A DNA stretch of 48,856 nt from JANYJA01 sp038229055 (GTDB lineage: Bacteria > Acidobacteriota > Terriglobia > Bryobacterales > Bryobacteraceae). Each line of letters begins with the position of its first letter. Position 1 is the first letter of the stretch. A model generated the notes under the pieces. The model was not told the DNA's origin. It did no database searches and worked only from the letters and a program-made list of their open reading frames with translations. This document shows, piece by piece, positions 41,032-48,856 of this stretch. The stretch lies in the NCBI GenBank assembly GCA_038229055.1, contig JBBROU010000021.1:1-48856 (forward strand), read 5' to 3'. A program made the position numbers and the translations under genes.

Positions 41032-41652
41032 TTGAGACTCATTAGCGCGGCGTTTCTGCTGGCCGGAAGCGTCGCCGCGCAGACCGGCCCGTTTTCGCAC
41101 CGCGTCCATTTGGCGTTAAAAAAGCAGTGTGCCGACTGTCACGCCGCCGCGCTGAGCAGCACCAGTGTGCAGGACAATTTGCTTCCGGCTAAGGAAGCGT
41201 GCCAGCCGTGCCACGCCTCGGTCGCGATTCCCGCGCCGCCGCAGATCGCGATTGCGAAGTTCAGCCACGCGCAGCACTTGAAACTCGGCAACGTCGCCCC
41301 CGTCATCGCCGCCGCGCTAAAGTCCAAGAGTTATTTGTCGGCTCCGGGCAGTCTCGCCGACCACCTCAATTCCAAAAATCCCTGCGAGGCCTGCCACCGA
41401 GGCATGTCGGAGTCCGACGCCGTCACGCATGACGCACTTCCCCGCATGGCCGATTGTCTGGTGTGCCACAACCAGATCGATCTGCCGTTCAGTTGCGAGA
41501 CCTGCCACGCCCAGGGCGCAAACCTGAAGCCTGCCAATCATACCGGCGATTTCATCGATGTTCACAGCCGCAAATCCGCTCCGCTCGATCGCACCACTTG
41601 TGCCGTCTGCCATGGCCGCCGATTCACCTGCATGGGGTGTCATTCCGGGTAA
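41032..41652 (+). CDS. Periplasmic heptaheme cytochrome c
   Basis: A 206-residue exported protein with seven CxxCH heme-attachment motifs in order: CADCH, CQPCH, CEACH, CLVCH, CETCH, CAVCH and CMGCH. A signal peptide (MRLISAAFLLAGSVAAQ) is present. The TTG start lies three bases after the upstream dehydrogenase stop, so the two genes are surely co-transcribed. Several additional His residues (for example FSHRVH, FSHAQHLKLG) can be distal ligands. It probably shuttles electrons from the dehydrogenase to the respiratory chain, although multiheme proteins can also reduce external acceptors. Confidence 0.93.
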   Translation: MRLISAAFLLAGSVAAQTGPFSHRVHLALKKQCADCHAAALSSTSVQDNLLPAKEACQPCHASVAIPAPPQIAIAKFSHAQHLKLGNVAPVIAAALKSKSYLSAPGSLADHLNSKNPCEACHRGMSESDAVTHDALPRMADCLVCHNQIDLPFSCETCHAQGANLKPANHTGDFIDVHSRKSAPLDRTTCAVCHGRRFTCMGCHSG

Positions 41653-41754
41653 CAGCGGGAAGTTTCGGCCACACATTTCCATTTTTCATCCGATTGATTC
41701 TAAAAAACGTATAGTTTGGCAGAGGCCTTGCAGATTATGCATCCGATGGCAGTA

Positions 41755-41964
41755 ATGAAGATAACGGGCCGAGGCCTCCTCACCATCGGCTTTCTTGTGA
41801 TCGCGCTGTGGGGATGCATCTTGATGGAATCGAGCGTGGTGCATGACGCCCAATTGGTAAAGGCCCGTTCTTTGCGGGAATTGCGAGAGCTTCGGCTCCG
41901 GCGGCCCATGCTTCCCGCGGCGCAACACCTCACACCCTCCCTAGCTCGTCCGGCCGCAGGCTAA
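41755..41964 (+). CDS. Small predicted membrane protein
   Basis: About 69 residues from ATG 41755, with one membrane helix (GLLTIGFLVIALWGCIL, about 6-22) and a basic, leucine/arginine-rich tail (ARSLRELRELRLRR). Earlier in-frame starts exist to 41716. No family is recognised. It lies alone between a cytochrome gene and the coiled-coil protein. Confidence 0.5.
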   Translation: MKITGRGLLTIGFLVIALWGCILMESSVVHDAQLVKARSLRELRELRLRRPMLPAAQHLTPSLARPAAG

Positions 41965-42015
41965 GCTTGTCAGGCTAACCTGCGAGCCGTTCTGCGGTTT
42001 TGATAAAATCCGGGC

Positions 42016-42237
42016 ATGGATTTCGAACAACGTGCCGAGTTCATTTTGCAGTCGATCGAATCCCATGATCGTCAATTGGGAGAATTGACTGACAGAATGT
42101 CAACCCTGACAGCCAACGTTGAAAAGCTGGTCGTGATGAGCAACCGGGACGCCATTGACATCGCCGCCCTTGCACGAATCGCCGAAGCTCATCAACGCCG
42201 GCTCGAGCGCCTGGAAGAAGATCGACGGGAGCACTAG
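42016..42237 (+). CDS. Small coiled-coil protein
   Basis: A 73-residue highly charged helical protein (MDFEQRAEFILQSIESHDRQ; RRLERLEEDRREH) with heptad-like spacing of Leu, Ile and Val, predicted to oligomerise. Such small coiled-coil proteins are common and mostly uncharacterised. TAAAAT lies six bases before the ATG, so a leaderless transcript is possible, but the matching -35 element is poor. Confidence 0.65.
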   Translation: MDFEQRAEFILQSIESHDRQLGELTDRMSTLTANVEKLVVMSNRDAIDIAALARIAEAHQRRLERLEEDRREH

Positions 42238-42300
42238 TTTCCGCTCCCGGCGCGGTGCCCTCGCTTGAATCCGCCGTCTCCATCCCTTAGATTCAGGTAA

Positions 42301-43617
42301 GTGATCCGACTGTTCCGCTTGCTGATGCCCGCCGGCGTAATGCCGCTTATGCTCATCGAGCTCGGGCTCATCGGCGGCTGCTTCTACCTCGCCCAGTATT
42401 GGGAATCCGGTCTCGATCCCTCCATTTACTTTCTGTATGAAGGCGGCGCGGGGCGGCTGGCGCTCGTACTCGGCACAATCGTCTTCGCCAATTATTTCAA
42501 CGATCTCTACTCTCGCACCGAAGTCCGCTCGCGCCTTTTCCTGCTGCAGCAGCTTTGCGCCGTGTTTGGGATTGCGCTGATCGTTCAAAGTCTCATTGCT
42601 TACGTCAACGAAGATTTCATGCTCCCCAAGTGGGTGATGCTTGCCGGCAGCGCCCTGGCCCTGCCGCTGGTCTACGGCTGGCGTACGCTCTACGGTCTGC
42701 TGCGCCAGCGTGCGCGCGCCACGCAGGGAATTCTGTTCATCGGAGCTAATCCCGTGGTTCGCGACATCGTTGACGAAGTTGTTTCCGGCTCCGAATCCAG
42801 TGTGGCCGGTTATCTGCTCGAAGCTTCCGCGCGCGCGCCGGCAGGGGCTCCCGTGCTCGGCAGCGTTCGCGATGTCGCCGCTGTCGTCGCGGCTGAAAAA
42901 CCAAGCTGCATCATTCTGGGCCTCGACGATCGCCGGGGTCAGATGCCCATCTCCGAGCTGCTCACCTTGCGTTTTGCCGGAATCCCGGTCGAAGAATCCG
43001 GCGTCGCCTACGAGCGCATCTGCCGACGCATCTGTCTGCGAGAGCTCCAGCCCACGCGACTCATCTTCCGCGGCGAGTTCGAAGGCAAGACCAGCGGCTG
43101 GCTCGCGCAATTCGGCGGCCGCGTAGTGGGCATTCTGCTCTTTGTCCTCAGCCTGCCGTTCATGCTGCTTGTCGCCCTCATCTTGCGCCCCAGGTCGCCC
43201 GGAACGTTCCTCGCCCGCCGTTCCTCGATCGGCCTGGAAGGTCGTCCGTTCACCCGGTTGCGATTCCGGACAGGCTCGCGCGGCGGCTTAGCCCGCTTCT
43301 GTCTGCGGCATCACCTCGACGCGCTGCCGGAGCTCTGGAACGTGCTGCGAGGCGAGATGGCGCTGGTCGGTCCCCGGGCCGAATCCCCCGAATTTGCCGG
43401 TGCCCTGCAGGTGCGGCTTCCGGCCTACAATTTCCGCCATAACGTGCGCCCCGGCATGACCGGATGGTCCCAAATCAACACTCCCCTTGACCAGGCCACC
43501 GATGCGCTGCGCAGCCTCGAATACGACCTCTATTACATCAAGCACATGTCCGCGTCGCTCAACGCGTATATTCTCGCCACGACGCTCAAGCACAAGCTCT
43601 TCCCCGGCGAAACCTGA
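42301..43617 (+). CDS. Polyprenyl-phosphate sugar-1-phosphate transferase (initiating exopolysaccharide enzyme)
   Basis: A 438-residue membrane protein of the WbaP/EpsB (TIGR03013/03025-like) type, which loads the first sugar phosphate on undecaprenyl phosphate. Four N-terminal membrane helices (about 10-135) are followed by a Rossmann-like CoA-binding-type domain (GILFIGANPVVRDIVDEV) and a last helix (VVGILLFVLSLPFMLLVALI). The C-terminal catalytic domain has ALPELWNVLRGEMALVGPRAESPEF and NVRPGMTGWSQI. The usual KFRSM...RVTRVGRFLRRTRLDE stretch is much shorter here (RFRTGSRGGLARFCLRHHLD). The GTG start lacks a clear ribosome site. No other polysaccharide genes are visible downstream. Confidence 0.87.
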   Translation: MIRLFRLLMPAGVMPLMLIELGLIGGCFYLAQYWESGLDPSIYFLYEGGAGRLALVLGTIVFANYFNDLYSRTEVRSRLFLLQQLCAVFGIALIVQSLIAYVNEDFMLPKWVMLAGSALALPLVYGWRTLYGLLRQRARATQGILFIGANPVVRDIVDEVVSGSESSVAGYLLEASARAPAGAPVLGSVRDVAAVVAAEKPSCIILGLDDRRGQMPISELLTLRFAGIPVEESGVAYERICRRICLRELQPTRLIFRGEFEGKTSGWLAQFGGRVVGILLFVLSLPFMLLVALILRPRSPGTFLARRSSIGLEGRPFTRLRFRTGSRGGLARFCLRHHLDALPELWNVLRGEMALVGPRAESPEFAGALQVRLPAYNFRHNVRPGMTGWSQINTPLDQATDALRSLEYDLYYIKHMSASLNAYILATTLKHKLFPGET

Positions 43618-43661
43618 AGGCGGAGTGCGGCCCTCGTTGTGCCACACTAAAAAAATAGCGG

Positions 43662-43994
43662 ATGCCTCAGACGATCACCACGCCCGACATCGAAATTCGC
43701 GATCAGGAGATCCGCACTCCCCTCTACCGCGTGGTCCTTCTCGACGACAACGACCACACTTACGACTACGTCATCGAAATGCTGCAGAAGATCTTCATCT
43801 TCACTTTGCAGGAAGCTTATCGCCACGCCGAAGAGGTAGATGCCAAATGCCGAACGGTGCTAGTTACGTGCGAGCTTCCGGAAGCCGAATTCGCCCGGGA
43901 TCAAGTGCGGATCTATGGCCCCGATTGGCGCCTCCCCCGATCTCAAGGATCGATGTCGGCCATCGTCGAGCCCGCTGGCTGCGAAGCCCGGTAA
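43662..43994 (+). CDS. clpS: ClpS-like adaptor of the Clp protease
   Basis: A 110-residue protein whose core YRVVLLDDNDHTYDYVIEML (residues 22-41), FTLQEAYRHAEEVDAKCRTV (47-66) and VTCELPEAEFARDQVRIYGPD match the ClpS fold, which delivers N-degron substrates to ClpA/ClpC. The conserved Asn-Asp pair that binds the N-terminal residue is seen as DDND. No clpA or clpC is adjacent, as in several other genomes. The C-terminal SQGSMSAIVEPAG is the end of the usual strand. Confidence 0.85.
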   Translation: MPQTITTPDIEIRDQEIRTPLYRVVLLDDNDHTYDYVIEMLQKIFIFTLQEAYRHAEEVDAKCRTVLVTCELPEAEFARDQVRIYGPDWRLPRSQGSMSAIVEPAGCEAR

Positions 43995-44027
43995 CTGCGC
44001 GTACAACGGGTACGATAGGATAGATTT

Positions 44028-45008
44028 GTGAAGCTTTTTACCATAAACGTTCTACTGATATCCAGTGTCGGCCTAGTGGCGCAAACACCGCCGTCGAAGC
44101 CAACCCCCGCTCCCAAAGTAATCACGCCGGCAGTGAAGCCCACGGCATCCGCGCCTGCCCCTTCGCCCGCTCCGACGACGCCCGCGGCTACCATGCCCGC
44201 GGCCGATCCCAATAAGGTCATCCTGACCATCGGTCCTGAGAAAATGACCGTCGCCGAATATGACAAGTTAGTTGCAGCCCTGCCCGATCAGGCTCAGGCC
44301 GCGGCGCATGGCCCCGGGCGCAGGCAGTTCGTCGAGCAACTCGTGCAGCTCAAGGTCATGGCCCAGGAAGCTCAGAAGCGCAAGCTCGATCAGTCCGCGA
44401 AGGTGCGGCAGCAGCTCGAGTTAAGCAAAGACAATCTGCTCGCCCAGGTGCTCTATCAGGATATGATGTCTACCGCATCGGTGAGCGACGCCGAAGCGCG
44501 TAAGTACTACGACGAGCATAAGTCCGAGTACGAGCAGGCCAAGGGACGGCATATCCTGATTCGCTCCAAGGGCTCGGCCGTACCGCTCGGCGCAGGCAAG
44601 AAGGAACTGACCGAAGAAGAGGCTCTGGCCAAGGCGCAGGAAGTCCGCAAGCGGCTTCTCGCCGGTGAGGATTTCGGCATGGTTGCCAAAACTGAATCGG
44701 ATGATACCGGGTCCGGCGCGCAAGGCGGCGATTTAGGCACGTTCAAGCGCGGCAACATGGTCAAGCCGTTCGATGAGGCCGCATTCTCCATTCCCGTCGG
44801 CCAGGTCAGCGAACCTGTCAAATCGCCCTTCGGCTATCACTTGATCAAGATCGAGTCGCGCGAGGCGAAATCGTTCGAAGAAGCGAAGTCCGATATCGAA
44901 AAGAAACTGAAGCCGCAAGCCGCTAAGTTGGAGATGGACGCCCTCCGCAAGAACGCCGCGGTCACCATTGATGACAGTTTCTTCGGCGCCCCCGGTTCGG
45001 AGAAGTAG
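44028..45008 (+). CDS. SurA/PpiC-type periplasmic peptidyl-prolyl isomerase
   Basis: A 326-residue exported chaperone. A signal peptide (MKLFTINVLLISSVGLVAQ) and a Pro/Ala-rich linker (about 20-62) precede an N-terminal chaperone helical region (KMTVAEYDKLVAALPDQAQA). The parvulin domain at about 165-285 has GRHILIRSKGSAVP, AGEDFGMVAKTESDD, GGDLGTFKRGNMVKPFDEAA and FGYHLIKIESREA. Such proteins help outer-membrane proteins fold. The gene lies 0.97 kb upstream of lptD, a likely client, with a convergent RDD gene between. The GTG start is supported by AGGAT upstream. Confidence 0.92.
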   Translation: MKLFTINVLLISSVGLVAQTPPSKPTPAPKVITPAVKPTASAPAPSPAPTTPAATMPAADPNKVILTIGPEKMTVAEYDKLVAALPDQAQAAAHGPGRRQFVEQLVQLKVMAQEAQKRKLDQSAKVRQQLELSKDNLLAQVLYQDMMSTASVSDAEARKYYDEHKSEYEQAKGRHILIRSKGSAVPLGAGKKELTEEEALAKAQEVRKRLLAGEDFGMVAKTESDDTGSGAQGGDLGTFKRGNMVKPFDEAAFSIPVGQVSEPVKSPFGYHLIKIESREAKSFEEAKSDIEKKLKPQAAKLEMDALRKNAAVTIDDSFFGAPGSEK

Positions 45009-45027
45009 TTTTGAGGCGCGCCGGCCC

Positions 45028-45915
45028 TTACCGCTGGCGCACGAAACTACCGTGAGATTCCTTCACGGTGGGAAACGTCTTGGACATATGGTCGTGCCAG
45101 GTCAGGCTTTCCTCGTCAACCAGCGCCCAGAAGAGGCCGATTGTTCCGGATCCAAAGCTGAGCCATGTGCCGAGCAGCCGCATGGCGCGGCTGCGCGCGT
45201 CGGGAGGGAAGCCGTCGAAGTTGATCAGCCGCAGTTCGGTCCAGCGCATGCCGGCGGTTTCGCGCCCGCACAACGCAAACAAAATCCCGTACAGCAGCGC
45301 CACCAGGATCAGCGCGCCGGCAGTCAGCCCCACGCTCAACCTATTCCAAACCACGCCGCCCCCGCCGAGCGTGAACGTCGTCAGAAAAACTGCGCAGCCG
45401 ATCACGATCATGCTGGAATCGAGCGCAGCCGCCACGGACCGGTGCATGGGCGTGGCGACCGGAGCATCGCAATAAATCACCGCCTCCACCGTGGTCTTCA
45501 ACGTGCGAGGCGTTTGCGCGGCGGTGGGCAGAAAATCAAGTGTGGATTGGCCGGAATGCGGGGCGCGTCTTGCCGCGGCAGTGCGCGGAGTAGCGGGGCG
45601 CGGTTTCACGGCGGGCTTCTCTAATGTTTCGGTATCCCGCGTGATCGGAACCACTTTGAAGACCGGATCTTTCGGAAACAATAACGGCTGCGACAGTTCA
45701 GCGGCCTTGGGCTCAGGCGCTGTCGCCGGTACGGCCTCGGGCGACGGCATCACGGCCAACGCCGTGGCGCCAATGTTTCGCGTTCGGCTCGTGAATTCCG
45801 CGGGTGTCACGGATTCGCCCGGCGCCGAAGTCACGGCGCGCTGGATCCGTCGCCCGCAACGGCGGCAGCGATGATCGTCTTCCGAATTAGCAAAGCGGCA
45901 GTAAGTGCATGTCAT
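45028..45915 (-). CDS. RDD-family membrane protein with N-terminal zinc ribbon
   Basis: A 295-residue protein. A Cys4 zinc ribbon (C3, C6, C17, C20) opens the sequence, then a long disordered Pro/Ala-rich section (about 30-155). The RDD domain follows with hydrophobic helices (DSSMIVIGCAVFLTTFTLGG; RLSVGLTAGALILVALLYGI) and conserved GRETAGMRWTELRL, where RDD proteins typically have the Arg-Asp pattern. RDD proteins are small transport-like membrane proteins, function often unknown. The gene is convergent with the ppiC-like gene and divergent from lptD, with 60 bases between starts. Confidence 0.86.
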   Translation of the reverse strand: MTCTYCRFANSEDDHRCRRCGRRIQRAVTSAPGESVTPAEFTSRTRNIGATALAVMPSPEAVPATAPEPKAAELSQPLLFPKDPVFKVVPITRDTETLEKPAVKPRPATPRTAAARRAPHSGQSTLDFLPTAAQTPRTLKTTVEAVIYCDAPVATPMHRSVAAALDSSMIVIGCAVFLTTFTLGGGGVVWNRLSVGLTAGALILVALLYGILFALCGRETAGMRWTELRLINFDGFPPDARSRAMRLLGTWLSFGSGTIGLFWALVDEESLTWHDHMSKTFPTVKESHGSFVRQR

Positions 45916-45975
45916 TTTGATTCTGGCTCAACCAAATTGTACTTGAGTTATGCAGGGTAACCTAACCAACTGGGC

Positions 45976-48378
45976 ATGAACATACGCGCGCATGCTCTTT
46001 CTTTAAGTAGCACAAACCTAGTCGGGTGTCACTGGGTTTTGTCTCTGAATAAGTGTGTTTCGAGCCTTTTTTTACTCATTTCGCTGCAAATACTGTTACT
46101 GCAAATAAGCAGAGGAGCCGAATCGCCGCAAAGTATCCCCCCGGAGGAGCCTGCCGCGACCAGCGTTGCGCCCGTGCTTACTCCGGATATGCCGTCCAAA
46201 GTCCCGCGGCCCAATGCCCCTCCGCCTGGTGAACAGTTGATTCGCTCTGTGACTCAAACTAAGGAAGGCCCCATCACGCACCTTCGCGGCGCGGTCGAGA
46301 TTGAGCTCACTGACATGATGCTAAAAGCCGATGAGGTGGATTATAACGAAGAGACTGGCGATGCCGAAGCTCGCGGCCATGTCTTCTTCGAGCATTATGT
46401 CCGCAACGAGCGTCTGATGTGCGTCAAAGCCGATTACAATTTCGATACCGAAACTGGTAAGTTCTACGAAGTGCGCGGTTATGTGAAGACCCGCATCGAC
46501 GCGCGACCCGGCATTCTCACTTCCGCCAACCCGTTCTATTTTGAAGGCCGCTTTGCCGAACGCGTGTCGGAGAAATACATTCTCCACGATGGTTTCATCA
46601 CCGGCTGCAAGATGCCGCGGCCCTGGTGGACCCTGCGCGCTCCCACTTTCGATATCGTTCCCGATGAGCGCGCCCTCGCGTACCGCGCCGTCTTTCGCCT
46701 CCGGCGCGTGCCGCTCTTCTTCACCCCGTTCTTCTATAAATCTCTCGAAAAGGCTCCGCGCAAGAGCGGCTTTCTGACGCCCAACATCGGCAACAGCTCG
46801 CGGCGCGGAAAAATGATCGGCGTGGGTTACTACTGGGCTATCAACCGCAGCTTCGACGTGACCTACCGCGTGCAGGACTTCACCGAGCGCGGCTTTGCGC
46901 ACCACGTCGACTTCCGCGGCAAGCCCACCGCCGGCTCCGATTTCGATGCCATTTTCTACGGCGTGCAGGATAAAGGCCTGTTGTTGAACGATGGCACCCG
47001 CCGCAAAGAAGGCGGCTTTAATCTCTACATGACAGGACGCGCCGATCTAGGGCACGGCTGGGTCGCACGGGGCAACGTGAATTACCTGAGCTCCCTGAAA
47101 TTCCGCCAGGCATTTACCGAATCTTTCAACGAAGCCATCTTCTCGGAATCCCACTCCATCGGCTACGTCTCGAAGCACTTCTCCACGTTCACCATTAACG
47201 CGATCTTCGCTCGCCTGGAAAACTTCCAGAACGCGGCAGTCGACAACTCCATCGTGATCCGGAAGCTGCCGGAGATCGAGTTCTCCAGCCGCGATCGCGA
47301 GATTGTCGGCGGCCCCCTTCCGCTCTGGTTTTCTCTCGAATCGAGCGCCGGCCTTCTGCGCCGTACCCAGCCGCTCTTCCAAACACGCCAGTTCTTCGAG
47401 CGGGTCAACTTCGAGCCACGCGTGATGACGTCGCTGCGCTGGGGCAATTTCCATCTCATCCCCAGCTTCACTCTGCATGAAGCGCACTACGGTGGAGATT
47501 TTGAAAGCGGTCGCGTCACCGGCAGAGACTACAACCGCAATGCTCGCGAGCTTGGTGTCGAGCTTGTCGTGCCCTCGGTGGAGCGCATCTTCAATCGAAA
47601 GACCTGGCTCGGGGACAAGCTGAAGCACGTGATCGAGCCGCGCGCTTCTTTCCGCTACGTTGCCGGTATTACCGATTTCGAACGGCTCATTCGCTTCGAT
47701 GCGACCGAGCTTTTATCGAACACCACCGAGCTCGAGGTGTCCCTCGCCAACCGCCTTTACGCGAAGCGCGGCGACAACGTCTCGGAAGTTCTGAGCTGGC
47801 AGGTTTTTCAATATCGCTATTTCGATCCGACCTTCGGCGGCGCCGCGGTCGCCGGCCAGCGCAACGTGCTGCTCAGTTCCGCCGATCTGACGGCGTATAC
47901 CTTCCTCGACGGCCCCCGAAGCTATTCGCCCATCGCATCGGTGCTGCGCACCAGCCCGCATAACGGCATCGGGCTCGAGTGGCGCGCCGATTACGACCCG
48001 CTGCGCGGCGCCATCGTCGACAGCGGATTCACAGCCGATGTGCGCGTCGCCAAATACTTTCTCTCGGCCGGCCACAATCAGGTGCGCAGCGATCCGCTGC
48101 TCTCGCCCAACGCCAACCAGTTGCGCGGCGTCATTGGCTTCGGCGACCTCAACCGCCGCGGCTGGAATGCGGGGTTCACGGCCATCTACGATTACCGCCA
48201 GAGTATTCTTCAGTTCGCCACCACGCAGGTGACCTACAATACCGATTGTTGCGGCTTCAATGTCCAGTTCCGCCGCTTCAGCTTCGGCACGCGCAATGAA
48301 AATCAATTCCGCATTGCCTTTGCCATTGCCAACGTCGGTTCATTCGGCACGTTGAAGAAGCAGGAACGCCTCTTCTGA
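45976..48378 (+). CDS. lptD: LPS-assembly protein LptD
   Basis: An 800-residue outer-membrane protein that inserts lipopolysaccharide into the outer leaflet. A signal peptide region precedes an OstA-type N-terminal jellyroll (THLRGAVEIELTDMMLKADE, VDYNEETGDAEARGHVFFEH) and a long beta-barrel (from about 190) with LFFTPFFYKSLEKAPRKSGF, KHVIEPRASFRYVAGI and the end FNVQFRRFSFGTRNENQFRI. The first 35 residues before SSLFLLISLQILLLQ are long for a signal peptide; an in-frame TTG further in could be the real start. Presence indicates a diderm cell with LPS. No LptE gene was seen. Confidence 0.95.
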   Translation: MNIRAHALSLSSTNLVGCHWVLSLNKCVSSLFLLISLQILLLQISRGAESPQSIPPEEPAATSVAPVLTPDMPSKVPRPNAPPPGEQLIRSVTQTKEGPITHLRGAVEIELTDMMLKADEVDYNEETGDAEARGHVFFEHYVRNERLMCVKADYNFDTETGKFYEVRGYVKTRIDARPGILTSANPFYFEGRFAERVSEKYILHDGFITGCKMPRPWWTLRAPTFDIVPDERALAYRAVFRLRRVPLFFTPFFYKSLEKAPRKSGFLTPNIGNSSRRGKMIGVGYYWAINRSFDVTYRVQDFTERGFAHHVDFRGKPTAGSDFDAIFYGVQDKGLLLNDGTRRKEGGFNLYMTGRADLGHGWVARGNVNYLSSLKFRQAFTESFNEAIFSESHSIGYVSKHFSTFTINAIFARLENFQNAAVDNSIVIRKLPEIEFSSRDREIVGGPLPLWFSLESSAGLLRRTQPLFQTRQFFERVNFEPRVMTSLRWGNFHLIPSFTLHEAHYGGDFESGRVTGRDYNRNARELGVELVVPSVERIFNRKTWLGDKLKHVIEPRASFRYVAGITDFERLIRFDATELLSNTTELEVSLANRLYAKRGDNVSEVLSWQVFQYRYFDPTFGGAAVAGQRNVLLSSADLTAYTFLDGPRSYSPIASVLRTSPHNGIGLEWRADYDPLRGAIVDSGFTADVRVAKYFLSAGHNQVRSDPLLSPNANQLRGVIGFGDLNRRGWNAGFTAIYDYRQSILQFATTQVTYNTDCCGFNVQFRRFSFGTRNENQFRIAFAIANVGSFGTLKKQERLF

Positions 48379-48421
48379 CAGTTTTTGCGAACTCGGCGGA
48401 ATTTCGCACGTATCCTTTGTG

Positions 48422-48856
48422 ATGGCGCCGCCCTTTTTCTTTCTCCTCTCCCTCGGTTTAATCTCGGCTCAGGACAACCCGCCCCTTTCCATCCAGGTCG
48501 ACGTCAGTCTCGTGAACATCGCCTTCCTCGTCCGCGATCCCGCCGGATCTCTCGCCCGCAATCTCACCAAAGACGATTTCGAAGTCTACGAGGACGGCGT
48601 CAAACAGGACATCAAGTTCTTCAGCCGCCCGAGCGATCTTCCCCTCCGACTTGGCCTCATTGTCGACGCCAGCAATAGCCAGGATAAGTTCCTCAAACAG
48701 CACCACCGCGACATCCAAACCTTCGTCGCCGACTCCATCACCCCTCGCGACCGCGCCTTCCTCGTCGGCTTCGGCGACCACATTCGCCTGGTCAGCGACT
48801 TCACCTCCTCCGCCTCGGACCTTGTCGACGCCCTCGAGGAATATGAACATAGCGGC
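48422..48856 (+). CDS. VWFA-related (TIGR03436-type) secreted protein, truncated by the window
   Basis: Partial gene, at least 145 codons, running off the right edge. It starts with a signal peptide (MAPPFFFLLSLGLISAQ), a beta-rich head (VSLVNIAFLVRDPAGSLARN, LTKDDFEVYEDGVKQDI) and the von Willebrand A fold with the metal-site motif DASNS in LGLIVDASNSQDKF. Acidobacteriota carry many of these VWFA-related proteins, probably for surface adhesion. The start is 43 bases after the lptD stop. Confidence 0.88.
   Translation, partial: MAPPFFFLLSLGLISAQDNPPLSIQVDVSLVNIAFLVRDPAGSLARNLTKDDFEVYEDGVKQDIKFFSRPSDLPLRLGLIVDASNSQDKFLKQHHRDIQTFVADSITPRDRAFLVGFGDHIRLVSDFTSSASDLVDALEEYEHSG

Noticed and set aside
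41980..42015. Leaderless promoter for the coiled-coil protein
   Set aside because: TAAAAT is well placed but no fair -35 element is 16-18 bases upstream.
1..48856. CRISPR arrays, tRNA or rRNA genes
   Set aside because: No regularly spaced repeats and no cloverleaf or rRNA-like stretches were seen; very diverged RNAs could be missed without a covariance search.

Overview
The window looks like chromosomal DNA of a high-GC, diderm, Bryobacter/Solibacter-like member of the Acidobacteriota. The evidence is an Oar-like TonB-dependent receptor with an N-terminal carboxypeptidase-regulatory domain, the start of a VWFA-related protein of the acidobacterial TIGR03436 type, an outer-membrane LptD, many secreted TPR proteins, and frequent GTG/TTG starts with 4-bp GTGA/ATGA overlaps. 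No rRNA or tRNA gene was seen, so this assignment is inference.

Region 1 (about 0.3-12.1 kb) is an accessory-looking block. It has an ECF sigma factor with a tiny zinc anti-sigma, a methylthioribose-kinase-like phosphotransferase and a nucleoside hydrolase in one operon. A DUF547/membrane protein is translationally coupled to a mercuric-reductase-like flavoprotein. Then come a large TonB receptor, a histidine-box lipid hydroxylase coupled to a TIGR04282 transferase, a divergent TIGR04283 transferase and a thioester-reductase-like SDR. The two transferases belong to the 'rSAM/selenodomain-associated' (arsenosugar) families. With the hydrolase and the sugar-kinase-like protein they suggest a pathway that handles 5'-modified deoxyadenosines or riboses. 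ArsM and ArsS are not in the window. The block ends at a truncated IS21 istB and terminal-repeat remnant (about 12.3-12.8 kb).

Region 2 (13-23.7 kb) is mostly housekeeping: proS with a FUSC membrane protein, an acyl-CoA dehydrogenase, a TPR protein, a lipoprotein-murQ-murA-rhodanese string (cell-wall recycling and synthesis), and a VapBC toxin-antitoxin pair.

Region 3 (23.7-30.3 kb) contains three broken genes among intact ones: an inorganic pyrophosphatase with two frameshifts, a decayed general-stress-protein gene whose ATG reads ATA, and a ParE toxin with two frameshifts beside an intact ParD. Intact genes here are an unrecognised secreted protein, a sugar isomerase-like protein, gamma-glutamyltransferase and a DinB-like protein.

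Region 4 (30.3-41.7 kb) holds a YkgJ cysteine-cluster protein, RlmB, an AhpD-like protein, an orphan HlyD-type adaptor, a copper-type P-ATPase coupled to a TPR protein, an aminotransferase, and a sorbosone-dehydrogenase-like protein followed at once by a seven-heme cytochrome.

Region 5 (41.7-48.9 kb) is envelope biogenesis: a polyprenyl-phosphate sugar transferase, ClpS, a SurA/PpiC-type isomerase, an RDD protein, LptD and a truncated VWA protein. Convergent genes often overlap at their stop codons, leaving no room for terminators.
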